From Usnea hakonensis (taxonomy: Eukaryota > Ascomycota > Lecanoromycetes > Lecanorales > Parmeliaceae): a stretch of DNA of 64,000 nt. Positions 12,320 to 22,951 of this stretch are shown piece after piece. Under the pieces are notes generated by a model that saw only the letters and a program-made list of their open reading frames with translations, was not told where the DNA came from and searched no databases. The translations under genes and the position numbers were made by a program. How positions within the stretch are numbered: position 1 is the stretch's first letter; each line of letters starts with the position of its first letter. Location: the NCBI GenBank assembly GCA_013423325.1, contig BLJB01000140.1:1-64000 (forward strand). Direction: 5' to 3'.

Positions 12320-13276
12320 ATGACCTACTACTATCGCCAAATCCAACACCCGGCCAAAAGCAAATACGGCGGGCTCAAAGTCGCCATGCTTCGAGGGCTC
12401 CTTTCCATAGGCAATATGCCGACCGCAGGCAAGAAAGCGGAGTTAATCAATCGTCTATTCCAAGCGGACAACAATAAAATGATGTTAGCCGCTCGAAAGG
12501 CTCTGCAGCGGCCACCTGCCACCACACAGCCATCGCCCTATTCGGAGCCAGAAGAGGGCCCTGACACAAGCCGACCACGAAGAAATCATACTTCCTACTA
12601 CGAGAGTCTCGATACTGCCCAGCTTGTCTGCCATCTGCACGAACGCGATCTCTCCGTTCATGGCGATGATACCGAGCTGGTCAAACGGCTCAAGGAGTAT
12701 GATTGGGATGGGTCTGAGTCAGGCTACAGCAGTTCAAATGACGGAGAAGAGGACGATCCCGAGGCTAGCTTCTATGATGAGACTACAACGCAGCCACGAA
12801 TCAACTACGACGGCATAGGCTTGCACCCAAGCATACTCGAGGGTCTTCGCATCCAAGGAGTCCTCTACGATCCCGAAAAGGGACTGCAACTACATTGTGA
12901 TCGTGGTTGCTTCAGGATCACTTTCTGCGGCTGGCCCCGACCTACATCCGTTGGCCTAAGTCCAGGGTCTCAGTACTCCAAGATTTGGCTCGACAAGGTC
13001 TTGCAGAACGGCNNNNAGGGTCCGAGCAAGGAAGATGGTTTTGCAAAAGGAGAAAAGCGAAACGGTTTACTGATTGTGAGAACTGCGGTCGCGGTGCGGG
13101 AGGGAATGATAGGTGAATATCGTGTGCTTGGGCTGCAATGTGAGGGGATGAGCGAATTGGGGTATGTGTACTCTGATGACAGAGACGCCTTCTACCACAA
13201 AAACAGCTGGGGCCCGGAGGGTATTCACTTCCGCGACGTTGCCCTTGAGATGAAGAAGAGTGGCACAAATTTTTAA
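12320..13276 (+). CDS. Protein with two SAP-like domains
   Basis: A single-exon frame of 318 aa begins at an ATG in AAAAATGA context. Two SAP-like helix-extended-helix motifs are visible: residues ~14-48 (GGLKVAMLRGLLSIGNMPT, then KKAELINRLF) and ~95-130 (YYESLDTAQLVCHLHERDLS, then DDTELVKRLKEYDWD). SAP motifs usually bind AT-rich DNA and occur in chromatin and RNA-processing proteins. The acidic linker GEEDDPE follows, and the C-terminal 120 residues form an unrecognised domain (YDPEKGLQLHCDRG, GYVYSDDRDAF). Four unknown bases at 13013-13016 lie inside that domain; the frame continues on both sides, so the gap size may be right, but two residues are undetermined. Confidence 0.7.
   Translation: MTYYYRQIQHPAKSKYGGLKVAMLRGLLSIGNMPTAGKKAELINRLFQADNNKMMLAARKALQRPPATTQPSPYSEPEEGPDTSRPRRNHTSYYESLDTAQLVCHLHERDLSVHGDDTELVKRLKEYDWDGSESGYSSSNDGEEDDPEASFYDETTTQPRINYDGIGLHPSILEGLRIQGVLYDPEKGLQLHCDRGCFRITFCGWPRPTSVGLSPGSQYSKIWLDKVLQNGXXGPSKEDGFAKGEKRNGLLIVRTAVAVREGMIGEYRVLGLQCEGMSELGYVYSDDRDAFYHKNSWGPEGIHFRDVALEMKKSGTNF
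13013..13016. other. Assembly gap (NNNN)
   Basis: Four undetermined bases lie inside the SAP-domain gene. The reading frame is the same on both sides, so either the gap is truly 4 nt or its size differs by a multiple of three. Confidence 0.99.
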
Positions 13277-13861
13277 GACCAGATAGTGTTAGTATGGAAG
13301 TCCAAGACCTAATAGCAAGGCATCTATCTCGGTCGCTCATTTCCTGGGGTTCTCAAAAGACTTGAGTTTTTCCCGTCGGCTTCCACGACGTGCTGAGAAC
13401 ATCTCTCGATTATATAATGCGTTCCAGACTTCAGTAAAATCTACTTCTTCCCTTGATTTTCTCCCTCAACCAACCAGCCCCACTCTCCCATCCCACAAAG
13501 CATCTCATCTCATCTCATCCCTTCCCTTCCCACCCTCAGTCCCACCTTCACTCTCAACCTACCCACAGCACCTCATCTACCCCTCCCTACACCCTCTTCA
13601 TCCCTCCCTATACCCAACCCCCTCCCTCCTTTTTTTTCCCCATCGCCATCGAGATAGCAATCGTAATACCCACATAGTCTTCACTATCTGACTCGCACAC
13701 TTCTGTGTATTCTTGCTAGGGGGAGAAAAGAAAAGATGAGGAGGAGGAAGGTACCATGCTCTGCTGTTGCTGTGAAGAGGCTATATTGTAGAAAAATTAG
13801 AAGAGGGCGGGAGGTGGGGGAATTGCGCTGTGGGGGTGGGTTTAGTTAATTGAGCGGCTGT

Positions 13862-13954
13862 GGGGGGGGGGGGGGGGGGTGTTACAGAAGGAGGGGGGGG
13901 GGATGGGGGGGGGGGGGGGTTTTTTGTATGGGGGGGGGGGGGGGGGGGGGGGGG
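13862..13954 (+). repeat. Clustered poly-G tracts with repeated flank
   Basis: Poly-G runs at about 13862-13879, 13905-13919 and 13930-13954 are separated by short non-G words. The word GTGTTACAGAAGGA follows a G-run twice, about 80 bp apart, suggesting a tandem duplication of a G-run-bearing unit. Confidence 0.85.
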
Positions 13955-14495
13955 AGAGGTGTTACAGAAGGAAGGGAGGGAGATGGAGCTGAGATGGGGG
14001 ATTGGGGTTTTATCGAGGTTGTTTGGCTATGGAGAGAGGGTGTGGGGATCCTTGGGGGATGGGAGGGGCGGGTTGGGTTGTTGTTTGTCTTTGGTGATTA
14101 GGGGTATTGGTTGGGATGGCGGATGGATGATTTTTTGGGGGGCAGGGCTCGCAAGGCCCGCAAGGTGTACCGGAACCGGGGAAGGTGGTGTTCTTCTTTT
14201 TTACCCGTCCGCCTACTTACTCTACATGAGCGTGAAAGATTGTCGATTAAATCCAGATGAGAGGATACAAGTATAGCAATACAAGCATTCTTTTCTCTTA
14301 TCTCAGTCCTCAGACGCATTTCCTTTCGTCTGTCTACCTTACACATACCGACAAGCATGGGAAAATAAGTCTCGGTGATCTGGAGCTGTCTTTTTCGAAT
14401 CTCGGCGTGCGTTTAGTGCATCTCATATACTCTTTGCTTCGACCTCTTTTTGCGAATACGCGAGGAAGGTGGTGAATTTCTTTGGCGGAGGAGTT

Positions 14496-14521
14496 GGGGG
14501 GGGGGGGGGGGGGGTTTTTTG

Positions 14522-14559
<38 letters not shown>
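14496..14559 (+). repeat. Two poly-G runs (about 19 and 36 nt)
   Basis: The runs are split by TTTTTTGTT, close to the TTTTTTGTAT that separates the G-runs at 13919-13930. The two clusters, 550 bp apart, may therefore be related by duplication. Confidence 0.85.
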
Positions 14560-14562
<3 letters not shown>

Positions 14563-15342
14563 CTCACTGCGGGGGAGTATGATGGGCTAGGCGGTGGTGA
14601 GCGCGCGTATATCTTGGGAATTATGTACTGGTTTTTCCAGAGAATCCTTTTTCGAAGAGGAAATGGTGAGGGTTTGGTCGGAGGGTTTGTGAGGTTGGGG
14701 TTGGGAATGGGGATGAGGTACTGGGGTGGATTTGATGCGGATGGATTGACGGGACGGGTTTGGGAGGGATGAAGGGAGAGGGAGGTTGTGGAGGGGGTTG
14801 CGGTTCTGATGGGATGGGATGGGGTGGTTGGATTTGCTATGGCAGTGGATCGGATGTTTGGTGATTGGTGATTGGGCATCATTACTCGCGAAGAGTGTTC
14901 CCGGTTTGAATATTTCTTCGTTGTCGCCTTGATTCGAGAAAGAGCTAAGTTAAAGTCGCGAGCACTAGTCCGGCTTCAAAAAGTAAATAGACTAAAAGTA
15001 AATCTGGTTTTGATCCTAGCTAGATATTGCAGCGTAAAGTAAAAGACTTCAGTCAGTTTTACCGATCATTTCTATCCAATGCGGTTATATGTATACCTAG
15101 GAATTGAAATTTCTTTTCAGCGATACGTACTTCTGACGCTCCGTTCCTCACCCCCCACTCTCTGCTACTACGTAGGCAAAAGCACTGAATACGTCCGAAA
15201 ATAGGATGCGATCCGAGCCATCGATCCATCCCGCATTGCCGATGGTTGGCTTGCTTGCAGCGCTGCAGCGCAAGTCGCGATAGGGGAAAGGGAACAAAGC
15301 GAAGCCGCATAGTCGTGCACGCGACAGCCTTCGAACACAAAA

Positions 15343-16551
15343 ATGCTCCGATCGTGCCCAAAAATGAGGAAAAAATCATTTGCGATATCTTCGTACACGA
15401 TTTCTTTCGATTTTTGGTTTCTCCTTCTTGGCTCTACGATGTTGGGTATCTGGGCATTGACCTTGTTCTCGTCATTCCAACTTACTCATCTTTTTTTCTC
15501 TGTAACGCGGGCAACTTCTTCACCACCGCTAGCAGTACCCAATAATGGCCCAAACACGCTGCCTCCCGGAACTCAGAAGTATACGAAGCTAGTATTGGTC
15601 AGCCCTGCCAGCAGCAGCGCAGCATCACTCACCGCCCCTGACAACGCCGTCTCCGTCCATTTTCACAACGAAGGCGCCGCAATCCCGCTTAGCGAACTTT
15701 TCGCTACCCTTGGTGCCGCCATGTCCGCTGTCCGAGCGTATCTCCCTGATTCGGCCTCCTATCCCATCTCCAATGTCTTCGAGAAGAATGTTTCATTCCC
15801 AGAGACGACAGGCAATAGCGTTTCCGTGACCGTTTATGACTATTTTGAACGGCTGTCGTGGCTGCAATTGAGCCAGGCGCTGATTTTAGTGGAAGAATAT
15901 ATGGTTGGAACAAGTGGGTCAGGACACCCGATCCCACATTCGCAGACGTTGGATTTCTATATTCAAATAATGGGGGCTGGGGGAGGATGGATTGACGTGG
16001 CGCATGGGGTTGTGAAGTTTGCGGCTGGGCACAGGGCGGTAGGGAAGCGCAGCTTGTTGATCCTTCCAACCCTGCAATCGACAGATGTCAACTCTTCTTC
16101 TCCTTCACTGAGCGCCCCCGCCCTACCAATCATTTACAGAGTCGCCATGAACCTCTATTTAAACATCACCTCCTTAGGCACCCACATTCCCCCAGCCACC
16201 ATCATCACAACCATCGAGGCCGCCTACACAGACATTATCCTTGAGCACGAGGATATCGACTCCCCCATTCCCTTCGGCGAGCCATATTCCTTCAACGAAA
16301 CCTTCGGGAAGACCCAGCTTGTAAACGCGAAGATTGAAATCAGCGCGTATCGTGGCAAAGAGAAAGACGTTACGTGGGGTTTGTTGTATATGCTTTTGTA
16401 TGGTTTGAACAAATGCGTGCAGGAGATGGGTCTTTATAACGCGCTGGGGTTTGAGATTGAGGATTTGAGGTTGGGGAGGTTGGGGAGGGGGATGGTGGAA
16501 TATCGACCGGTCGTTGGGATGGCGTCGGTGGAGCAATTGAGGATGGTATAA
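15343..16551 (+). CDS. Unrecognised exported or membrane-anchored protein
   Basis: One exon encodes 402 aa from ATG 15343. I do not recognise the family. A hydrophobic stretch lies at residues ~22-53; from the in-frame ATG at 15439 (MLGIWALTLFSSFQLTHLFF) it reads as a classical signal peptide, so that may be the real start and the product would then be about 370 aa. The body shows alternating hydrophobic segments and a motif YDYFERLSWLQLSQALILVE. The second half contains a possible N-glycosylation site (NLYLNITS) and LLYMLLYGLNKCVQEMG. Base composition changes within the gene: the last 150 bp are G-rich. Likely secreted or anchored; no enzyme motif is seen. Confidence 0.55.
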   Translation: MLRSCPKMRKKSFAISSYTISFDFWFLLLGSTMLGIWALTLFSSFQLTHLFFSVTRATSSPPLAVPNNGPNTLPPGTQKYTKLVLVSPASSSAASLTAPDNAVSVHFHNEGAAIPLSELFATLGAAMSAVRAYLPDSASYPISNVFEKNVSFPETTGNSVSVTVYDYFERLSWLQLSQALILVEEYMVGTSGSGHPIPHSQTLDFYIQIMGAGGGWIDVAHGVVKFAAGHRAVGKRSLLILPTLQSTDVNSSSPSLSAPALPIIYRVAMNLYLNITSLGTHIPPATIITTIEAAYTDIILEHEDIDSPIPFGEPYSFNETFGKTQLVNAKIEISAYRGKEKDVTWGLLYMLLYGLNKCVQEMGLYNALGFEIEDLRLGRLGRGMVEYRPVVGMASVEQLRMV

Positions 16552-16964
16552 GTTGTTTAGGTATGTGAGCTGCGATGTGAGCGGACTTGCTTGTTTGGTA
16601 TCCTATATATAGCCCTTGTCTTTCAATTATCTGAACTGGTGCTCCAACATTCTTGACATGCACCCTATTCCAGGCACATGGCAGGGAGACCGAACACTGA
16701 AGAATGTAACTATTGGGTAGTACTCAATAACTTGACAGGCTAAGGTGGTAAGTTCAGACGACGGAGTAGCAATGTTCGAAGCGAGGACGACATCTTTGAT
16801 GCATTGTGACTGTCAACGGTGGGATAGAAGATCCGCGCAAGGTCAGCAAAGACCTAGTGCCAGCCAATATGTGGGGTTAATCTTACCGCCCAAGACCTGG
16901 AAGAGATTGGTGTAAATTTACGATAGAATCGGGTCAGTATTCGCTTTTTATGCTTGCTATGCAG
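16552..16964. other. Intergenic, nothing recognised
   Basis: This stretch is the 3' side of both neighbours, which converge here. No coding signal, repeat or RNA gene is seen. Confidence 0.6.
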
Positions 16965-17799
16965 TCAAGGTATTGTGCTACTCCAGTATTGCCTGACCAC
17001 GGTCCCTGAGAAGAGAATGTTGTCTTGAAATGTGCGTTTCTTGTGAGTGAGATCAGGTTCGTCAAATCCTACGTCACAGTATCGGTGACCTTCGAAAGCC
17101 GAAACCCAGTTAAGAAAGACCATTGATTGTCCTTTAATTCTTCTTGCTGGCGCAATCGACGGCATTGAAGCTCTGAGTGTTGAGATCTGTCGCAAGACAG
17201 TTCCTGGTGGTAGCAGGGCACTGGTAAGTTCTCCCTGGTTCTCTGGAAGATCCCTCCAGAAGTCGAAGCTCACATCCTTACACCGCGTTGGTTTGTAGAT
17301 ATAGGTGTAGCCGATCACGTAAACATTGAAGATTGCATTGTCAATCTGTTCCTGGACTGCGTGGATATAGCTGTCCATGGGGACGGGGAAGGAATTAGTA
17401 ATTTTATTGCGGGATACTGGAGCCTGTGGCAGAAACTTGATGATACAGCCGTTGATGAAATCAAAGAGCCCTATGTCGTTGCCACCGATCTGGAGGATCA
17501 CAATGTCGCTGTCTTTTTCGATAGAGGAGATCTGATTCTTCAGAAGCTCAGGCGTGGTGGCTCCGACCCAGGTTATTTGGCAACTTGAGAGACTAGTGCC
17601 GTCCAAGACAACATTCATCACTTCTACGTAGGTAAGCTTCCGTGCAGCGGCAGCAGACTGTATCTCCTGGGTAATATCACACCGTACGCCAGCTCTTATT
17701 CACGCAGCAAAATAATCTCCTCTGTCGGCCCATTTGTTAACATTGCCAGTGACAAAACGAAGTGACAGAAAACCAACCAAGAGGATCTTATAATTGTGG
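16965..17799 (-). pseudogene. Decayed secreted SGNH (GDSL-type) hydrolase
   Basis: The clear part (17700-16965) matches the fungal SGNH lipase/esterase layout: a GATTPELLKNQI segment, block III GGNDIGLFDFINGC, and block V FEGHRYCDVGFDEP with the catalytic His. Upstream in the same frame, block I can still be traced but reads WADRGDYFAA, then a TGA stop, then IRAG. The catalytic Ser of GDS is thus replaced and the glycine-rich continuation is interrupted. Upstream of that, the frame has a hydrophobic leader-like stretch (ILLVGFLSLRF) but no ATG before a stop. Without the block I Ser and the start codon, the product should be inactive. A small intron removing the stop cannot be excluded but would also remove block I. 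Confidence 0.6.
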
Positions 17800-18640
17800 G
17801 ATGATAAATATGATACTCAAGCAGCCATTCTCATACTCATACACTCGGAACCATGACTGGCTGGCGTCTATGTTAGGCGAAAGATTTAAGCCGACGTGAA
17901 CGGGTGATTAAAGTGCTTTGGGGATGCCGGACTGTCGTTTGCAAGATACATCTTTAGCTCTTGGATCAATCAGAACCGCGTGCACAAGTTGCAGGTTTCT
18001 ATTGAAGAGTCTGTGACAAATTGCGGACGATAAAGTCGAGGGTCGCGCTGTGATGTGCTCCACCATCAGATGATGCAGCGGAGTCACGAGCAAGAAAAAG
18101 CAATGACTGGAAGTTTACAAGCCATATCATAATCGACTACTTCTTCACCACCGTCGGCGATTTGAGCAAAAACATTGGATGAGATATCCAAAGCCCCCAA
18201 CGCGGGTTTCAAGGCACTGTAAGGGCATTGTACAGGCAAGTATGACAACTCGTTGAAGCGAATATCAGGGCATTGTATTCACCGCTGCGGCTTCCGATTC
18301 ATGACGTATGCGGAGAGCTTGAACATCTGTAAGGCTCACGTGATTAACGGCGGTAGGCTTGTGAGTGGCCACCAACGTAAAAGGAGCAGAGCGCTGGCTT
18401 GTTTTGATTCTGGAAGTCTTTTAAGAGCTTCCTCTAATCCTAGATATACCGAGATTACTGAATAAATACTCCGGTAAGCGGTCAAGCCTAGGTATGACGT
18501 GACGTCAAATCCCACTCAAAGTACAACATAAGGTATCCGCCGCTATCCGAAGGATCCACCCGGCAAAGCAACTGTCGTCTTATCCATCGTTTCCAGCTCC
18601 AATACTTTACACGTCTCAAACATCAACTCAATCCCCGACC
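17800..18640. other. Intergenic, nothing recognised
   Basis: Short frames only; none shows a motif. The last 150 bases before 18641 serve as the promoter and 5' UTR of the Dabb gene. Confidence 0.55.
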
Positions 18641-19107
18641 ATGCCTGTCTATCACGTCGGTATATAACCAAAGAAACCTCAGCACAAACACCTCAGACTA
18701 ACTCAAAAGCAGTCCTCCTCAAACTCAAGCCCGACGTAAACAAAGCGCAAACCGACAACTTTGCCGCGACGGCAAAAAAGATGGTTGGCAAGATACCCGG
18801 TATGGACTCCCTCACGACTAGACACACCTACTCACATGGAAAGGCCTCCTAGACCTACAAGCAGGCCCGGGGCTTGCGGTGAGCGCTCCTCGAGCCAAGG
18901 GTTATGACATGGGTTTGGTTGCTACTTTGGAGAAAGTCGATGATATTGCGCCATATGGCACGCATCCTGCGCATTCAGAGTAGGTCTTTTCCCTGTTCCT
19001 TTTTTTTTTTGTTCTTGCGTTGGCGGCTTTGGTTTAACGATTGTAGGACGCAGCGGTTGAGAGAGGAGATCAGCGATGATGCTCTGGCGTTTGATTTCGA
19101 GTATTGA
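18641..19107 (+). CDS. Dabb (stress-responsive A/B barrel) domain protein
   Basis: This small gene is split into four exons (18641-18659, 18713-18799, 18844-18979, 19047-19107) and encodes 100 aa. All three introns have GT-AG ends and fit the frame. The product begins MPVYHVVLLKLKPDV and carries the Dabb landmarks: KKMVGKIPGLLDLQAGP, the central RAKGYDMGLVATLE strand, YGTHPAHSE, and the C-terminal LREEISDDALAFDFEY. Dabb proteins are ferredoxin-like dimeric barrels found in plant stress proteins and in some fungal polyketide or sesquiterpene pathways. The 19-nt first exon makes the gene easy to miss. No biosynthetic cluster surrounds it, so a general stress role is as likely as a metabolic one. 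Confidence 0.88.
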
Positions 19108-19892
19108 GGGTCGTCAGGGCTGGGTGTTTATAGTACTTGTAGTATCCGCCAAGTTTCCTTGCTCTTATTACCTTAAGTGCCCTCATCTCGCTCACTAAAA
19201 TGATTTTCCTATCCTACCAATCTCCTTCGTCTACGAATACTACGTCCATCACCTCCCAATCCCAACCCCGCCCCCAAAAAGTTTCAACATTCCCCCCGGC
19301 TCTCCCCATGCCACACTCCCCAAGCCCATATATCACCAACCCAACCACCCACATCCACACCCTTACCACCCCATCCCTACCCGTACCACACTCCATCTAT
19401 AAACCCGTACCTAGACCTTCAAGCCGCATCACCTCCTCCTCTTTAGAAAAAACATCGTATAACAGTAGACATAAATTTCCATATACACATGCAATCTCAC
19501 AACCATCCTCCCCAGCACCAAAATCTTCCGCTCCCCCTCCCATGAACCATCATCCATCATGCCTACTAAGCATCCACCCCTTCATTTCCATACATTTCTT
19601 ACCCCATTCTCTTTTCCCTCCCTACCTTGCTAAGCCCCGAATAATCTATCTAAAACAAGTACTAGGAAGAATATTCTATCCCTGTACCTGAATTGACGTG
19701 GCTATGAAACGATAGAGGGGAATTATATTTATAGTTATAGTTATAGTCATATGAAGAGGGTAGAACGCTTTAGGATTTTATCTGTTGGGGTGGATTATTG
19801 GTGAGATGGTGGGATGGGATGGGGACGAGGTGGGTGTAGGGGAAGGGAGGAGGGATTATGGGGGGGGGGGGGGGGGGGGGGGGGAAATGAAT

Positions 19893-19956
<64 letters not shown>

Positions 19957-20638
19957 GAAGTGGAAATTATAGGGGATGATTGAGGAGGAGGAGGAGGAGG
20001 AGGAGCAGTCCAATTCAATCTATCCAAACCATCTCATCCCACTCTCCCGAACCCCCCTCTCCACACCCCCTTCTCCAACAGTCTATATAAACCAATACTC
20101 TGCAGGCGCCCCTAGCACCCCCCCAAGAGCCCCTCCCTCGACGTCATTCTTCCCTCACTGCAAGAATTTATTGGTCCGGCAGTGAGTGGGTGAGTGATGG
20201 ATGGATGGATGGAAATTAGTAGATGTTGAAGAACCTATAGGATTTTTGATAGTGTGGATGTGTATATTGAGAGTGTTTGTGGAATGAGTAAAGCCACGCG
20301 GGTGCGCGGTTAAAGGATTGCGTACGCTGGAAAGAGCTAGGGAGTTGTCTTGGGATGAGGGGTTTGCGATAGGTGAGGTTGAGGGTTGAGGGTTCTTTGA
20401 AGGGGAGGGGTCTTGGGGGGCGGCTGGATATGGTGGGAAAGAGGGGAAGGGCTGGGTAGATGGATCATCGTGGTTCTGAGATGGTGATGCAGCAGAAGCG
20501 CCAATTGTTGAGTAGGAACCTGACAGCTGCAAATATTGACGCTGACACATTGTGATACACAGTAGTGCTTTAATTCGGCCACGAAAGCTATACTCTACTT
20601 TGGTGGTGACCGTCACGTTGAACTTATCTATGGGGCCC
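19108..20638. other. Intergenic between convergent genes
   Basis: CT-rich low-complexity DNA occupies 19200-19640, a poly-G region 19855-19955, and ordinary sequence follows to the DJ-1 gene stop. No gene is supported; the long frames here are Pro- or Gly-rich composition artefacts. Confidence 0.65.
19860..19955 (+). repeat. Poly-G tracts (about 25 and 63 nt)
   Basis: Two G-runs, about 19860-19884 and 19893-19955, are separated only by AAATGAAT. The second is the longest homopolymer in the window. They lie between two convergent genes and are followed by a GGA trinucleotide repeat (about 19983-20003). Confidence 0.9.
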
Positions 20639-21788
20639 CTAAACGTCAATTCCGTCAACGGTAATACCTTTGTTCCAGCTGTATTGCAGGACTCTCGCCA
20701 CCTCTTGAGCCGACTCGTGCGAAACCATGGCCGCGACGAGGTATAAGCTCGCGTCTAAGCCGCTGGTCACCTGCACATTTGGAAGTCAGCGCTGGTTCGT
20801 TGAGATGGGGAAGATGTTGATCCACAATATAAACCTTAGGAATGAATAAAACACTTTACTAGCAAAGAATGTCCAGTGAAGAAGGATGAAAAGCTCGACT
20901 AGGAAGAAAGGATTGGAATAAGTACACTTACCCCCCCACTCGTGATAACCCGCAGACCACCAAGCCGCAACGACGCCCTTCGAGCGTTAGATTCTCGACG
21001 CTTGACCGATTCTTTCCAAGCATTGCTGCCCTTGCGCGCAATTGACTTTCTCCTTCCATCAGGCCTCTTACTCAGTACAAACGGATTCTCCTCGAGCTTC
21101 TCGCCTAGATCAAAACGAGCATTGTTGACAACATAGTTCTCTTCCATGACGTCCGTTTGCTCAAGGTCTCCACGTCTGGCAGCTTCTTTGCAGATAATCT
21201 CCATCTTGGTGTAGTAATCGGGGTGAGTGGTGGCCGCGAGTCCTTGCAGGAGCCCTGCTTGAGCGAGGATGAGAGAGCCTGTACCGATGGACATGAGTGT
21301 ACGCTCTTTGCTGGGGTCAGTTTGCTGAAGTTTGGCGAAGGCTTGGACGAGCTTGATGGGTTCAGTCTCGTTTTTAATCACGCCGTCTACGCCCACGCCG
21401 CCGGGAACGATCAGGACGTCGTATTCTTTTAGATCCTCGTGAGCGTCGCCGAGATTGATGTCAGCTTTTATCGTGAGGCCCGAGGACGATGTGACACCTG
21501 GAGTAGCCGCGGCAATTGTGCATTCAAAGGCCTTGGATCCTAATGGTATAGGGCGTCAGTGAAGGGGCAATTACTTCCCATCGAAGGTCAAAGTCCAGAC
21601 GAGGAGCTGGAGTGAAGTAGGACTATAGAAGGGTATAGTCACTGACCCGGGTCTTTTAGTTTGTGGTAAGCGTTGCTAAGGACCTCGAGGGGACCGCAGA
21701 GCTCTTGAGCTCCGAAGTAGGGATGCAAGACAAAAAGAACTTGGATCACCTCGATGGGGCCGTCGGAGCTCTCTTCAACAGCACTCAT
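20639..21788 (-). CDS. DJ-1/PfpI family protein lacking the nucleophile Cys
   Basis: Three exons on the minus strand (21788-21647, 21539-20932, 20770-20639) give 293 aa. The fold is clear: a first strand IEVIQVLFVLHPYFGAQELC with the conserved Glu (residue 29), then EYDVLIVPGGVGVDG (87-101). The nucleophile-elbow region is SIGTGSLILAQAGLLQG (131-147), with THPDYY after it. The C-terminal helix region is TSGLDASLYLVAAMVSHESA, ending GITVDGIDV. Family members normally have Cys where this protein has Gly133 (codon GGT, one change from TGT). A basic, Ser/Arg-rich insert of ~45 residues sits at 200-243 (KRPDGRRKSIARKGSN). DJ-1-like proteins act as glyoxalases, isocyanide hydratases or regulators; without the Cys, catalysis is unlikely. 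Confidence 0.85.
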
Positions 21789-22495
21789 TTTGATGCCTCG
21801 TCTGTCTAATGTATACGTACTTCTCTAGATGATGAATTGATCCTCAATATTTGATATTTCTGAAAGTCTGGTACTGTAAGTGTCAGCTGCAGGTAAGGTA
21901 CAACACAAGGCGGGGAAGTTGGGGACCCCGCACTGGGAAACGGGCACTAGGCTACATTTAGCCTGGTACGAAGAAAACGGTTTTGAACCACCTGAATATT
22001 CAACTCTTCACTGCTAAAAGATGTTTTGTCGATATAAAGGAAGGCATTACATGACCGATTATGAAATCACTACAAGATCTTCTACTCTTCGTTCGATATC
22101 CCAGGCTTAGCTTGCAATGGGTTGGTTACCTGTCTGATACTTGAATTGAATCGTACTACAACAATACCGCTTTCTGAGCTTGCGTGGTTGTAGTGGAATG
22201 GAATCTAGAGATTGTGTTTGGCAGTGTGATGTGTCATCTTGACTGTATGTTCTCGCCACTGCTAAATGTCGCGAAGTAAATTCATTTCACTGGTGCCATA
22301 ACCGGAATCTATAATCTATTCACAAATTCAGGAACTCCTGGTCGCAGCACAACCTCGTCTGACCACATTCATGTCGACTCATGTTGACATAGCAGCTAAC
22401 CTCCGCACCGACAAGAATGTCAATGTCTTCTCTCTTCGATGAAGAACTCCAACGCAGCTTTATGCATCACATCTTCAACAATGAACAACCCCGCT
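21789..22495. other. Intergenic, nothing recognised
   Basis: This is the promoter side of the DJ-1-like gene and the 3' side of the next minus-strand gene. No coding or repeat signal is visible. Confidence 0.55.
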
Positions 22496-22951
22496 CTAGC
22501 TCACCGCCGGATTCGACGAATCATCATTGCTAAGACCATACACCTTAACATCCAGCAACTGCCTCCTCCCCACCCTATCCTCGCCACCCAGATGCGGAGG
22601 TATCGCAACGCAGTAATCCCTCAAATTGCTCGCGTGAACGATAACTTCTCTCCATGTCAACGTATCCTCCTCGCCATCTTCCATGTCAAGATCGATAACA
22701 CAGCTGCTAAACATCCCTTTCTGGACGAAGGAATCCGGTAAATGGTGCCCGACTTTGACCGTGCGGCCGAAAACAACCGGGGTATCTAGAGCGTGGCCGA
22801 GGGCCATCTGGTTGATGGCTTGGCTGCAGACTGTGTAGGTGGTATCTGGACGCTGGGGCTCTCCTGGGGGGTTTTGAGTGTAGCAGCCATTTTGGGGGGT
22901 GGTCAGGGCTGACGCGTTGAGAAGCGGGACGATGAGGAGGGGATTGACCAT
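22496..22951 (-). CDS. Small secreted protein, four Cys
   Basis: One exon encodes 151 aa from an ATG at 22951. The first ~19 residues (MVNPLLIVPLLNASALTTP) are signal-peptide-like though short. The mature part has four cysteines in the pattern C-x18-C-x40-C-x30-C, with the second in VCSQAINQMALGHALDTPVVFGR and the third in SSCVIDLDM. It ends with PPHLGG...LDVKVYG. The same layout (C..A-L/I-N, a later C-x-I-x-L/M-D strand, a last C followed by GG and a hydrophobic strand ending in G) occurs in the secreted protein at 26220-26714, so the two may be distant relatives. Function unknown; apoplastic effector or cell-surface roles are possible. Confidence 0.65.
   Translation of the reverse strand: MVNPLLIVPLLNASALTTPQNGCYTQNPPGEPQRPDTTYTVCSQAINQMALGHALDTPVVFGRTVKVGHHLPDSFVQKGMFSSCVIDLDMEDGEEDTLTWREVIVHASNLRDYCVAIPPHLGGEDRVGRRQLLDVKVYGLSNDDSSNPAVS

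Larger units (their letters stand above)
13277..15342. other. Intergenic, low complexity, no supported gene
   Basis: CT-rich DNA at about 13450-13640 gives way to a G-rich region at 13800-14560 that includes the homopolymer tracts listed separately. Frames across it translate as poly-Gly or poly-Pro and are rejected. The rest (14600-15300) shows no recognisable coding signal. Confidence 0.65.

Noticed and set aside
13850..14882. Several Gly- or Pro-rich frames on both strands
   Set aside because: They are by-products of the poly-G tracts and CT-rich DNA.
19770..20027. Proline-rich protein
   Set aside because: The frame consists of the 63-nt G tract read on the other strand; no gene structure.
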